From Darksidea phi (taxonomy: Eukaryota > Ascomycota > Dothideomycetes > Pleosporales > Lentitheciaceae): a DNA stretch of 64,000 bases. The notes beneath the pieces were generated by a model. The model did not search any database and was not told the DNA's origin. It was given only the letters and a program-made list of their open reading frames with translations. How positions within the stretch are numbered: position 1 is the stretch's first letter; each line of letters begins with the position of its first letter. The translations under genes were made by a program, and so were the position numbers. The DNA lies in NCBI GenBank assembly GCA_030770425.1, contig JASJFT010000013.1, positions 248,001-312,000 on the forward strand, read 5' to 3'. Of the stretch, positions 1-14,200 are shown piece by piece.

Positions 1-1250
1 TAATAATACTATCTATATAAAGTTTAACTACTAGTTCGTAGTTATCTTTTTCCTTTTAGATTAGAAAAGTATTTATAATTAGTACGGAATTTCTTTAAGA
101 TCTCCCTCTACTTTATTTCTTTAATTCTTTAACTCGTACGGGAGGAGGTTCTTTTTTTCTTAGTCTTCTATACTTTCTTATATATAGTTATTTAACTTAG
201 ACTAGAGTAGATTTATTAGAATTAGTATCTTTACTTAATTAGTCGTTAGTTTTATACGAAGAAGTCTATTTACAATAGTATTCCTTAACTTATATATATT
301 ATATAGTAAGTAGTCTATTATTTAGATAGATAGTAATATCTTTATCTTTAATTCCTATAATTTCGTATAGGCCTATCTAACCTTTCTTTTCTCTCTATAT
401 TATAACTTCTATCTTAAGAGAAAGGTTAAGAATATTATATAATAATCTATTCCTTATATTTAGTACGTAGTTAATATCTAGTTTTATATATTCTACTCGA
501 ATTATTTTAATAACCTTTTATACGATATTAGCGTATTTAATAATATTTAGGAATAAAGAAGAATCTATATTAACTCGAGGATATATACTAAAGACGAGTA
601 GTATAGATATAATATTATTTAGGTCTACTATATCGTTTAAAGCTTTAACTACTATCTAGAGAAGTAATTTATTTAATATATAATTATTAAATTTAGCTTT
701 AAGAATATTAAATATACGTTTTAAGAATACGTATATATATTTTATCTTACTAATAGCCTAGTATACTTTAATAGATATCTATTAATATTCTACTCTAATA
801 ATCTTCGTACGAGCTCTAAATTCTTTTAAAGTAAAATTTATACTTAGATTATATATAATATAGTCTAGTAGTTCTTAGTATATATTAATCTAATATATAT
901 AGAGTATATTCTAAGTATCTTGTACGAAGAGTAATTTTAGAAATATAGTAGCTTAGAAGAAGATATTAGTATTAATTATATATAGGATATTCTTTCTACT
1001 AATCTATACGACGTTAATAATTATCTTATAATTAAAATAGATATTATTCTTAATTAAAAACTTAAATCTCTTTAGTATAGATCCGTACGATTAGTAGAAG
1101 TAATAGAATTTCGTAATCTATTCTAGTACTAATAGGTTTACTTCGTAGCTAGTATTTATAAGTAGATTATATAATCGTTTTATATAAGGGTAGTTAAAAC
1201 GACGATATAGCTAACGTAGCTCTAATTCTATAAAGAACGACGTTACGTCT
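1..1250 (-). mobile_element. RIP-degraded Ty1/Copia-type retrotransposon, integrase region, cut by window edge
   Basis: Read on the minus strand, about 1250 down to 1 gives a degenerate but recognisable Copia-type polyprotein. A GAG-pre-integrase zinc-binding segment lies at about 1206-1085: an HRRF..HPS-like stretch has both His codons turned to Tyr, and the CxxC pair is turned to YxxY. It is followed by the start of the integrase core (about 1060 to 700), in which the first catalytic Asp reads Asn. Every lost residue is explained by C-to-T or G-to-A change, and many Gln/Trp codons have become stops, as expected after RIP. The rest of the integrase plus RT and RNase H would lie beyond base 1. 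The family is known from fungal Copia elements; the assignment is by eye. Confidence 0.65.
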
Positions 1251-4200
1251 ACTAGACTAATATTAAAGAATAGATAACCCTATTTACGTATAATAGGAAT
1301 AGTTATTTTATTCTTTTATATAATATAATTAAGAACGTTATTAAAGTAGACCCCTAGTTAGTCGATATCTACTAGTAATAGTAGGAAGAATATTAGGGTA
1401 TTTAAGATATAGTAGATAACTATTCTAATCGAATTCTTAATCTATACGGTTTCTAAAGATATTACTAAATTCTATCTACTAAAGCTAATAGTTATATTAT
1501 AAGGTATTTAGTTAACTTTTATATAGGGGTTCTCGCGTATATATATCTTAAGTTATACTTTTCTAATAGTCGATATTTATACGGCGCTAGTATTCTATAG
1601 TTCTCCTTAGTATACTATACGATAATAGTCTTTAAGAAAGAATTAATTAGCTTAAGATTAATAGTCTTTATTAATTTTATAAATATCTTCGCTAGTTATA
1701 TAATAAAGATATACTACTAATATAAGATAGTTAAGTATATATTTACTCTTCTTAATATCTTTTTTAAATCTATTACTATTATCTTCGTATATAGTATTAA
1801 TATCTACGTTATTATTAGAAAGTTCTTTAAAGTCTATAATATAGATAGCTATCTTATTATATAAGGGCGCTTAGTAGTATATATTTTTAAAGAATATAAT
1901 ATACTATATTCTAGCTCTAGAATAATCTATATAATTATAATTTAATAACTAGTAACCTTCTTTATAATAAATAAAGTATCTTTTTCTTCTTAGTCTAGTA
2001 TTATTATCTCTTTCTTATACGGTAAATAGTCTTCCGTATAATTAGAATTATCTATACTAAAGTAGTCTATCTTATACTAGGTAGTATAAGTTATATTATT
2101 AGTTAATATAGAAAGTATCGTATAAGTTCTAGATATATTAGTTATTATTCTATTAATTAAGTAAGACTTATAATACTAACTAGAGGTTACTAAATAATCC
2201 TTTATATATTATCTTAGATAAGAGTAAAACTTATTCTAGCTTATAATATCTATAATATACTCGTAGTACTACTATATAAAGTTATATTTCTCTATAGAAC
2301 TATAGATTAAGTACTCGTTATACTAAAGTAAGCTTATCGATTATAGCTTCTAATACTTTATATAGTATCTTATCGGAATTCTCCTATCTTACCCGTACGA
2401 AGATTATTATAGTCTAGTTAGTATAGTATTAGCTATAGTTAATATCTATATTAAAGTATTTATTAAATACTTCGTATAGATACTTCTAAGTTTAACTAGA
2501 ACTAATAACTATTAAGTAGTAGATATTCGTATAACCCTTAAGAATATCTAGGAAGATATTTAAATATTAGAACTTATAAATCTTAAGATATCTATATAGT
2601 TTAATAAAGATTTATACCTTATTAGTAAGAATATTATATAGTTTACTAGTATAGTTATTCGTCTTTCTCTATATCTTTTAGAATTAGATAAGCTTTTTAG
2701 ATAGAAGGAGTATATTAGTATATTCTTAGATTAGTAGAAGTTTATATAGATTATATATCGGTATTAAAGCTAATCGATAGGGTAGCTATATAGTTAGTAG
2801 AGGGACTAAGGCTTTCTATACGAAAGAAGGAGGATTATATAACGGGTAGGTAGGCGTTACTCCCTACTATAGTAAGATATCGTCGTATAAAGGCTCGAGT
2901 ATATTCCTTAAAGGCTAAGAACCCTATCGGGTATCCTAGAGAGAAGAAGAAGAAGAAGGGGAAGGATCTTATTAGATATTCTTCCTATTCTTCTTAAGAC
3001 TTAGTTCCCTCTTTATATTATCGTATAGGTTATAGACTATAAGTCTTAAGAGTATTAATCTAGAACTCTTAATACTAAAGTTCTAGTATATAATATCGTA
3101 TAACTTCTATAATTAGATAGTCTTAGAATTTAAGACGGAGTATACGCCTCGCTTCTTAAGAATATACTTAAGCTCTCTTTTAAATATATAATTAGTATAG
3201 TTTTAATAACTAATAGTCTAGTCTTAAAAGTCTTTTAGAAAGCTTTATACGAAGATTTCTTCTACTCTACTTAACGTACGTAGTTTAATAAGTACGTATC
3301 TAACGTACGAGTTAAGCTAGATAATACCTTCCTCTAATTTAGTATTAATATTATTAAGGTTAATTCTATTAATCTAGTACTAAGAATTAACCTTATACTT
3401 TAGTATCGTTACTAAGATATTTATATTACGGGAGTATTTATTATACGAAGTATTATCCCTTCTTATTACTAATCTTTTCCCTTTTATATATAATAATAGT
3501 AGTAGGGGTTCTTATTTCTATATAAAGGATAAGAATTCTTCTTTATCCTCTATAAGTAGGAGTTAGACGGCTTATTTCGATATTATAGTTTAATTAGTTA
3601 GTATTACTTATACATTCGTACGATAGTAGAAGAAGAAGTAGATAAATCGCGGGCTTATATTCGTATAATATAGGTTAGTATAGTAGCTATACTATCGTAT
3701 TCTTATTATATAGAAGTAGATAGTATATTCGTCGATTTATTAGCTATTCGTCTTTATATAAAAGAAGTCGATCTTCTTTTCTATATAGATATACGAGATA
3801 GAGTTAATATATAGTACTTATTAACTTAATCTCTACTTTCTATATAGAATAGGTACGAAATAAAGTCTAAAGTAGTCTAGAAGGTCTTTATCTTTACTCT
3901 TACTAATTTACGATTTTACCGTATAGGGTAGAAGCTTATTATAGTAATTTATTAGCTTCTATCGTACGGTTTAATTATTAATTAGTATTAAATAGTCTAT
4001 AGTTTATAATAGTAGACTATAAAGATTTAACTAAGTAAATAGCTAGAGTATATATATACGTATATACGAAATAGAAATAATAAAATAATTTAATTTTAAT
4101 AATAATTTATAGTTTTTTAAAGAACTTTAGATAGAAGTCTCTTTTATCTAAAAGAATTACGCGAAGCTTTGTATATAATAAATTACTAAGAAGATAATCT

Positions 4201-4278
4201 ATATATATAAATCCCGCGCGACTATATATAATTAAACGTATAAGATTAGTATTAGAACTTAGTAAATAAATAATAGCC
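1251..4278. repeat. AT-rich RIP-mutated repeat DNA of unresolved class
   Basis: This TA-dominated stretch has no open frame and the same RIP-like composition as its neighbours. It probably includes the upstream gag/protease part and the LTR of the minus-strand Copia element, but no conserved motif could be fixed. A run at about 4242-4256 resembles a RIP-altered initiator-tRNA-Met primer binding site in plus orientation. That orientation does not fit the minus-strand integrase, so a second element may be present. Confidence 0.5.
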
Positions 4279-7200
4279 CTTATAGAAGCTATTAATATCT
4301 ATATAAAGGGCTTTATAAATTCTAAAGATACGAGAATTATAAATAACCTCTAATACCTAGTTATCTAGACTATTATTAACTTAGTTATAGGTACTAGTAG
4401 TAATAGTAGTTATATAAATAGTAATAGTAATAGTATTAGTTTATATCTAAGTACTAGTAAATACCCCTAAAGAATATATATAGAAGCTACTTTATTATCT
4501 TTCTTAGAAGAAAGTAATTATTCTATATCTAGAAGTATATTTTAAAAAGAATAAGTATAAGCTATATAAGCCCGTAATATAATAAAGTAAGATAATAATA
4601 TTTATATTCTACTTATAGTTCCTACTTTAATTTAACTTCTAAATCTAGTACTAATAGTTATCTAATAGACTATATATAGTACTATAGAACTCTAGATTAC
4701 TAATATCCCCCGGGCTATAACTATAAGAATAGACTAGATAATTATTCTAACTAGTAGAATAATACGTAACTAGCTTATAAAGTAGAAAACTTAAGAGAAA
4801 ATAATCTATACTATAAAGAATAATAAAGTTACCCTTCTATAAAAGTAGTATAATTATATAGTCTAGAACGTATAGTATAGCTTTAGAAGTCTCTTTAAGA
4901 AAGAGACCCCTATTACTCTATATAATATTAAGAAGGAGGTAGTAGTCTAAATAGAAATATAACTAATTAGCTACTAGCCCTCTAGATATAACCCTAATAA
5001 GAGAGGCTTAATTACTTAAATTATATTCTTTCTTAAGCTAATATAGTCTTTCTAGCTCTTTAGAATAAGTAATCGATCTAAAGAGATTATTAAAAAGATT
5101 ATAATAACCTAATATAAGAATAGCTACTAGGAATATTATAACTCTATAAAATATATAAAAGTAACGAGGTATATTTACTATAGTAATAGAATTATAGACT
5201 ATATTAGGTCTATTAGTATAGAGTATACTTATAAGAAAAGGTATATAAACTACCTAAAATCCTACTAATTAGGTTATAGTACCTACCCTATAGTTCCTAA
5301 GAGAGTTAATAGTAGGATTATTAAATCTACTAAGAAGGAACTTATAATAATTTAATACGTAGAATACTATACCTTTTAGTAGGTCTATAATCTTACTAAA
5401 TAATATATATAATAACTAGTTAAATAATAACTCTTATAAGAAGTATTATTAAGTAGTAAAAGAAGACTAGTTATAAAGACTAACTCTTTATAGTAGAGTA
5501 GTATAGCGGCCGTTAGTATCTAGAGAGGTAGAAAGTACCTTACTATATAGACTAGGATACTAGCTAAAGTAACAATTATTATACTATAAAGTACTAGACT
5601 AGTTAGAAATATCTTTTAGTATATCTTTCTTAATATTAAGTATCTATTAATATAAAGTATTATCTCCTAAAATAAGTATACTACTTTATTCTAAGAAGAG
5701 AATATAAATATAAATAATTCCTTTAACTTATATTAGGATAACTAACCTACTAATAATATATTTCTAAGAAGACTAAAAATATATAGATAGAATAGATTAA
5801 TATAAATAAAAAATCGTCTAGTTATATTACTACTCTAGAAATTATCTATAATAAGGAAATAAATATCTTATATATTTAGAAATCTTTTATTTATATAGAT
5901 ATATAAATCTTAATATACTTAAGCTTTATTTACTACCTACTAGTAGAAGTCTAGGACGACTTAAGGAAATAGGAAACTTAATACCTAAGAGTTATAATAT
6001 ATATTTAGAAGAAAGTAGAGCTCTATATTATATACTACTAGCTACTATAAAATAGAAATCTATAATAAATAAAGGTAAATAGTATATCTATACTAAATAT
6101 TTATAGATAATCCTAGGTACTATAAGTTCTAAATTACGTTATATATCTAATCCTTCCTTTATACTACTTAGTAGGGGGAGATTTTAATATTAAGTATAAT
6201 ATATTTAAACTAGAAGCTATAATATTCTAAAGGAGAGAGAAGCTTATTAAATAGGTAGTAGAGAGTAGTATAAACTTTATAAGAGAACCTAATAAGATAA
6301 CTTACTAGATAAAATATATTATTAATCTTACCTTTTTAAATATATCTTTTACTAAAATAGTTATTAGACTAGATTTATACTATAGCTTAGATTATATTAC
6401 TTAAGTTATTATAATCCTAGAATATAGTAAGTAGATACTTAAATAATATTATTATTATATCTTATAAAATAAACTACCTAAATTCGTAGGTATAGTCGCT
6501 TTAGATATATACTAAGTTTTAGATTCTAATAATTTATCTAGAGATAAGCTCGAAGTATATATAGATATACTTATCTAGATTATTAATAAGGGTATATATA
6601 TAATAAAGAAGACTAATTAAAAAATAGAATACTTAGCTCTTTAGTAGATAGAGGAGTACTATAAGACTCGTTAGTAATACTTATACTTAATAGAAGGATA
6701 TATAGAATAGAGTTCTATAAAGACTATCTATACTTTTTATACTATTATCTAAAAGACGAAATAAGAATATTAGTAATATATAATTAATAGTATTATAAAT
6801 AACTAGAATCTTTATAAAGTTATAGACTAGTACTAGTTTAAGCTAATATACCTAGATAAACTATTAATTATAAATAATAGAATTATCTATAATAAGAAGA
6901 AGAAAGTAAAGACCCTTTACGAGACTATACTATACTAGTTTAATATAGACGATAATCTTAATACCCTTCTATTACTATAGAAGGATCTTATACTTTTATA
7001 GAATAGTAGTCTCTTAATAAAGAAAATAAAGAAAAATACTATAGACGTTATAAGTACCTTACTAGGACTAAATAGAGTTATAGTTTAACTTCTTAAGATA
7101 TACTAGTATATTATTCGTAATCTTATTTATAGTATTTATTATAAATATTTATAGCTTAGCTACTTTTTATAAGTATAGAAACTAGTAGAAGTAGTTATAA

Positions 7201-9904
7201 TATCTAAGGTAGATAAGAAGAATAGAAGCTCTTTAAGGGCCTACTAATCTATAATACTACTATCCTATCTTAATAAAGGGCTAAAAAGGATTATTATAAG
7301 AAGACTAGTCTAGATAATAATAATAAAAGAGGTTTTTAGTCTATAGTATATAGAAGTCCTACCTAAGAGATTAGCTATAGATCTAGTTACTACCTTTATA
7401 TATAATACGAAGAGGGCCTTTATAAAAGATAAATATATAATAATAATTACTATAAATATCTAGGATATATTTAATATTCTATTAGTTAATAAACTTTTAT
7501 ATTATATAAAGGTCTAAGACTAGACTACTAGAATAATATAACTAATATATAGTTTCCTTATAAACTAGAAAGTATAAGTAAGATTAAATAAATTAATTAC
7601 TCTAAACTATCTAATATAGTATAGTATCTTATAGGGATTACTATTATTACTAGTCCTATATACTCTATACCTAGCTAAACTAATTAAGATTAAAGATAAG
7701 TAGTATTTTAGATATATAGATAATATCTACTTTTATAGAATTACTAATATACTAGAGAAGAATAATAGTCTTATTATAAATAATATTAGGGACGTTATTT
7801 AATAAGAAATAGATAATTAAGTTATATTTATACTAAAGAAGCTTAAAATAATTTATCTTATATAATAATAAAAATCTATAGTATCTTTCTATATAATAAA
7901 TAATACTCTAATAATTTATCTAATTATATAAAAATAAGATTTATTAAAGTAATTAACTCTTTAGTAACTTAGGATTTAATTTAACTATAAACTTATCTTT
8001 AAATATTATATAATAGAACGTATAGTAAAGGTCTATAAGATAGCCCTCTATATATAAAATTTAGTAAAAACTATCTATAGTCCCCCTATAGTTATACTAT
8101 AAAAAGTAATTATTATTTATATTATTCTATAACTACTATATAAGGTAAAAGTATAGTATAAAGATTATATAAAAATCTTTTTTATTAAATATTAGGTCTA
8201 AGTCCTAGAAGTTAATATTAGACTTAACGAGTACGTAGCTACTATATATAAAATACTTATCCTAGTAGTAAAAGGTATTCTACCTATATATAGGACTATA
8301 TCTATAGCTATACTATTTCGGGATATAGATCTATTCTTAGGTTATATTACCCTTAAAGAGATAAAGATTAGATTTACTATATATCTATAAACTATAGATA
8401 TAAACTACCTACTTATAAAGAGGGTCTAACTACTATAAATCTAGTAGAGTAGAGAGATAGAGATCTTATAGTATTCTAGAACTATTATTAAATAAGTAGA
8501 TACGCTATTAAATCTAGTTCTAAAATCTATTCTTATAAAGCTATACTTCTCTCCTAACTACTAAATAGACCTAACTAAGAGGATAAAGAAGAGGGTAGTA
8601 GTAAAGACTTTTAAGAAATAGTAAAGGTACCTCTTATATAAGAATATTACTATTTTCTTAGATAACTTAGAATAATAGTTTAAAAAAAGTAAGTATATTA
8701 CCTACGACTTTATAATATACTAAGAAGATAAAGAGATTAGATATAATAAGGGTTTTCTAAATATATACTTATATATATTTAATATAGAGATTATAGAGGT
8801 ATAAAGAGAATTAGAATATATTATATATAATCTAGCTCTTTATATAAAATAAATATAGATATATATAGATAGTATATTAGTTATATAATACCTATAAGGG
8901 AATATACTATTCTCTTTATAATAGGTCTTTCTCTACTACTAGTAGGTTATAGAGACGGTAGACGTCTAAATATACTAGACTCTAAAATATATAGGTATAT
9001 AGGGGAATAAAAGAGTAGATTAACTAGTAGATCTAGAGGTATATAACCCCTATCTACTAATATAGCTCGTAGCTAAACTAATAATTACTAGACTAAGGTC
9101 TAACGCCCGAACTAGACTCTATTTTATAAAGATAGAATAGTAGAAATAAAATAAGACTTAGCTCTCTATATAATATAATTAATAAGACCTACTATATATA
9201 AGTACTACTATACTAATAAAGCTTAGTCTTAGTCGTTAAAATCTTATTAAGCTACTATCGACTAGAACTATATATAGTAACTATATTTAGTATTATAAAA
9301 AATTTAAATATAAGAATATAAACCTTAACTATATATATAATAAAGAGAAGATTTTTAATTATATAGTTTACTATTTAAGGGCCCGTAGATAGTTTACTAG
9401 CTAGTTCTATAAACTAAACTAGTCTCTAATTAATATCTATAAAGAATTATAATATCTTAAAAAGCTTCTTAATAACTTAAAGGACTTTATTATCTTTATA
9501 GAATTAATAGGTCTTAAGAGGGCTAGTCTATAAGAATTATTAAGAAGGATTACTATATTTAATTAGCTTAAACTATAGACTTCTCGACCTATTCTTATAG
9601 GGGTCACTTTATAGTAGAAAGACTAAATAGCTATTACTTTATAACTATATACTAAGAATCTCTATTATATATTACTCCTCTATTATAATTATATAATATA
9701 AATATAAAAGAATAAATATTATATTATATTATATATTATATTATATATTATATTATATAGTATTTATTTAATATATAATTATAGGGCGAAAGTATTTATT
9801 TATACTACTATTTAGAACCCTCCTTTACTACTACTATTTTTACCTCCTCTTTATAATTACTTACGTACTACTTAACTATATATTAAATAATTATAAAAGA
9901 AACT

Positions 9905-9939
<35 letters not shown>

Positions 9940-10290
9940 CGAAATAAAAGAAATAGAATAAGAGGAATAATACCTATAAGATACTATAACTTTACCCTCC
10001 TAGGGTTAAATAAAAACTATAAAGGCTAATAAGGTTAGTACCTAATACTATACCTACTACTAGGTATAGATCTAGCGCCTACTAGCGCTAGATAGTACGG
10101 AATCTTTCTTACTTTACTCGTATAGAGGAGTCTAGGAGAGTTAAGATACTTAAATAGGAGTAGTATACGTACGAAACGTCTCCCCCTTACGGAGAGAGGC
10201 GCGTCCCTTATACCCTATAGGAGGTTTTTATAGATTAAGGCACCGGCCAATTCTATAGGACGTAAATTAATATAATAACAATAACAATAC
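4279..10290 (+). mobile_element. LINE (non-LTR retrotransposon) copy A, RIP-inactivated
   Basis: About 6.0 kb aligns by eye with 30727-36740 (copy B), with point differences that are mostly transitions. Plus-strand landmarks survive in degraded form. An APE-type endonuclease C-terminus lies at about 6365-6402 (RLDL...S.D-Y, where SDH has become S.DY). The reverse transcriptase YxDD box lies at about 7706-7728 and now reads YIDN. An RNase H Y-D-G-like box lies at about 8860-8878. The 3' end has (TATTA)n-like DNA at 9720-9760, a GAAATAAAA-type tandem repeat at 9895-9960 and a final AAC-type tail at about 10276-10290, a classic LINE end. No coding capacity remains. The 5' end is where similarity to copy B begins, so this copy may be 5'-truncated. 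Confidence 0.8.
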
Positions 10291-11288
10291 ATGCAAGTTT
10301 TCAAGGACCATCACACTCACATCCAATTATCTTTGGTATTGACACCGGACTGTGGTCGTGCGCGAAGGATCGCTTACTGCCCTTGAAATTTGGCGCGTTC
10401 TACAGGTATTAGGTTTCCACGTGTGCATGATCGCACGTGAGTAATCGCACAGGTGGCTTGCAGAACAGTGTGGAGGATCATTAGCGTCTCCAAACGGTGT
10501 GCCACGACTCCGCTTTATGCAGTTGAGCAAGCGAACTAGGGTGACAGTGAGCCGAAGCTGTCTCTACATGCTGCAAAGCTTATCTGGACGACATGTCGTT
10601 TAGTGCTGGAGCAATAGGTGAAGATTGAAGAAGCCATGAGAAAAACAGTATGCGATGACTGATCGCAGTACCATTGCTCATGACATTAGCGAGCAGACAT
10701 TGATTCGTCTACCACATCTACGCTTTGGCGCATACATCATCATCACCATCATGAGTCGCGTGGAACTTAACGTCTGACTTAAGAAGCGCAGCCCATCAAA
10801 CCATGCTAGCTCACGGGTGGGTGCCTAAACATAGCCGTGCGTAGGGCAAACGGCAGGGCGCCGCACGAACAATCCCATGCGCCATAAGCATGAAGGTGAG
10901 AAATGCCCTCATCGGTATATGAGTTATGTTCTGTCATGCGCACAGTAGGATGATCGTAACGTTTCGTGCACAGACCGTGACCATGTAAGACCGTATGTGC
11001 CGAATGGGGGCGGCGCAGCGAAAAAGTAATACCACGCCAGCGGAAAGACTGCAACAGAGACTTACGATCTTGCGAGCATTGGTTCGTGACTGCTTTGAGA
11101 CTAAAAGTATGCAGAAAAGTGCAAATAAGGTAATCCGATTGATTTCGCATATTCTTTCGTGTTGATGTACTAGCGGCAACTCATGATATGCCGCTGTCGG
11201 CCGCCCGTAGTTAAGATGGCGTTGTGTAGATGCCCGCTCAGTATGATGTTTCAACAGCCGGTAGGAAAGACGACGATGTCCTCTCTGC
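10291..11288. other. Intergenic DNA between LINE copy A and the NRDE2-like gene
   Basis: Base composition becomes normal immediately after the LINE tail. Several short overlapping frames are open on the minus strand (10806-11317), but none shows a recognisable domain, codon bias or splice structure. Part of this stretch will be the 3' UTR of the NRDE2-like gene. I see no supported gene. Confidence 0.5.
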
Positions 11289-14200
11289 TCAAGCGCCGTC
11301 ATCCTGTAACTCGACATACAGCCTCAATTCCTTCTCCACCATAACATTGTACACCTTCCTTAGCTCCTCTCCGCTCAAGAACTCTTCCCTTAGATGGGTA
11401 AACGCCATCATGAGGTAGTCTTTACACCATGGCAACTGCGTCATCCCTTTAAAAAACGTCTCTTTGACCCTGCGATAGGCCTCCTCCACCCTTGATTCCT
11501 CCTTGCGCTTTTTTCCATCCCGTCTCGGCTTCTTGTTTGGCCGTTTCACCCTCTCTTTCGTCGCTTCTTCAAGTTCAAACAAAACGTGCTGTCTCCATAA
11601 CACAGGGCAGTGCGCACCCGCACCATCCTCGGCTTTCCTAAAGAGCGCGCGGATGGAGTGAGAGGTCGAACCAGCTATCTCACCTCTAAGCTTTTCATAG
11701 TGGATGGCGAAGGCCCAGCCCACGATACTACGTTCCTTGGCGTTGGAAAGTATGTTTTGGTGCATAATGGCTCTCACGCGGTCATCGATTGAGAAACGTG
11801 CTTCGTTGGCGGCGAACAGGGATAAGAGGATGGTGTTGTTTGGGAAACTCTTTATGAATGGCTCCAAGGTTGTGCGAAGAAGTAATGGCTTGACGATGGG
11901 AGCGTGATTAGCATAGTAAATAAGAAATTGCGCGATTGACTGGGCGTGTAGCTCTGCGGCCGGGCTTTGAGAAAGACTACGTTGAGCGAACCAGGTCAAG
12001 AGAGTGTTGTGTACCGCCAGTGCGTTTTCGGGATCCTCTCCACCCGATAGATAGCCAAGTAGAGCTAAGAGTGAGGTTGCCTTTATAGCGGTATAGTAAT
12101 CGTTTCTGATAAGAGCGTGCTCGCTCGTGTCGCTTAATACCGACCGCGAACGGAGTAAAGCGCTATAATCCGGTGTCTCCAATGTCTTTGACACTTGACC
12201 TGTGAGAGAAACCAGCCGCCACAGTGCTTCCTTGTGGTCACCTCGGCGCAGCGCCTCCCATACCCAATTGGCGAAAAGATCAAGGGCTCCCGGCGTGGAC
12301 AGGGCCTTTCCATCCTTTTTCATCGATAGCGCAGCGCTGAAGACCTGGTCTGCCTTCGTAGGATTTCCACAGCGCGACTCAACTAGACCATACGCGTTGT
12401 AGAGCCGTAAGCTGGATGGGTGAGCCTTTAGTAGCTTTTTCGCTGTCTTGAAAGCCTCGGCAGCAAAGTACTTGGACTCAAAGGCTAAAAGATATTCACC
12501 AATGCATTCATCGTAGTTAACGTCGGTCACCAAAAGCTTTAGTACACGCCTCACAAAGGCTGCGTCAATGGCGACCATAGCTTCTGGGAAACCTCGATCG
12601 AAGAGCAGCTCGGCGGTCATTTGGTACGCGTCCAATGGGCAGTTTGCATACTTGGCAAGTGATTGCGAAAAATGAGCCGACTTGTCCTGGTCAGCAGACT
12701 TTTGAAATCCAAATTGAAGAAACGGGTCGGATGACCAGTCCTGATCGTCTATTGCTGTGCCTAAAAGTGCGGGAAGGCGGCAGAATCGCAGAAATGTGCC
12801 CAGTATTAGGGGTTTAGAAATGCCCTGTGGAAGAGTCCGTAGCAAGTCTTCGATGTCTGAGTACAGGACTGTATGGAACGCGTCGTCTTCTCCAGCTTCA
12901 TCCGTTGTGCGGCCAGGATACCGCAGCTTGACAGTGTTGTCTAGCTCCCGTTTGCAGAAGTCTCGAAAGATTGAATGTGACGGGTCGTGTGCGTCCAAAG
13001 TGTCGGCATCCGTGGGCCTGGATAGTGCATCATCAAAACTGGAGGCGCTCCATCCCTTTGCGTTAACCTCGCCAATGCGAGGCGCTTCACTCTCCCAAAA
13101 CTCTTCGAACAGGTGTACGTTCTCCCTATCATCAACAGATTTGGGTTTCAAAAGATGAAACTCCAGCAAAGCTTGCCACGCAGCTATCGCCAACTCTTGA
13201 TAACCAGCTTGTTGAATCATGGATGTCAAGCGGAGAAGCATGTAAAGGAGGAATTCCACTCTTGCCTGGGGTGAGCCGGTCCTGATAGTGTGCAGGCACG
13301 TAAAGAAAGCGGTTCGGCAACCCTCATACTTGAAGCCGGTGAAGCTAGATTGCACGAAGTTCAGGTATTGTGTCCATAAACCTTCGTTCCGCGGAAACTT
13401 CGTCAAAATCTCCGTCCACTTGCTAGTTAATCGCCCTTCATCCCAGGACTTTGTTGCCTCAGACATCAATCTACCGTAGAGCTTGGCGACACTGTCTTCA
13501 TCGTTACCAACCTTTCTCAAAGCGTGTTCGTAGGTGGATATCCGAACGTCCGCGAGATGCCGTTTGTCGGAGCTGCTTAATTCTGACGACAATCGATCTA
13601 TCCTCATCATCGCCTCTTGATGGTATGCGAGATCGAACCAAGCTTGCACGTCTTCAGGATGCTCATGGGTTCTGCGCACCAGTTCTGAGTTTCGCCGAGT
13701 GGCCTCAGTGTCTTCATAGCTCACCAACGTCTCAGAGTCGTATTCTGCATCTGAATCCGAGAGTTTTGTGTCAGACCTCTTCTCTTCAAACCCGCGGTAA
13801 TCGGTCCCGGCGGCAATTTCTTTTTCGTTTTCCTCGCGTTTCCTCTTCCCTGTCGTTGAGATCGGGATGAAGTCAGCGCCAACGTCCTGCGTTTCTCTAA
13901 TTATCTTCAAGAACCGAAGATTGCGACTGCCGTCCTTTTCGGTATTCTTCTTTGCCAGGAGGCGCTCCTCTTGATGACGCCGTGCCGGAATTATTACAAT
14001 CTCTCTGTCGGTAGAGCGGTCCCTATCAATCCTCTTGTCCAAAGGAAGTCCTAGGATGCAACCATATCCGTAACTGCGATACGCAGGGATGTCGTATCTA
14101 TAGAGGCTGCCATATTTCACAATGTCTGGGTCGCCACGGCGATCGCTGAAGAATAGCTTGGAGGGTTCAGCGTCACGCACATGCGAGCGCTGCTGATCCT

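Noticed and set aside
4242..4256. Plus-strand initiator-tRNA primer-binding-like site marking an LTR end
   Set aside because: It matches only if RIP changes are assumed, and its orientation conflicts with the minus-strand Copia integrase. It is mentioned in the 1251-4278 entry but not called as a feature.
10806..11317. Minus-strand frames of 114 and 127 codons next to NRDE2
   Set aside because: They overlap each other in different frames, lack domains, and lie downstream of the NRDE2-like stop where a 3' UTR is expected.
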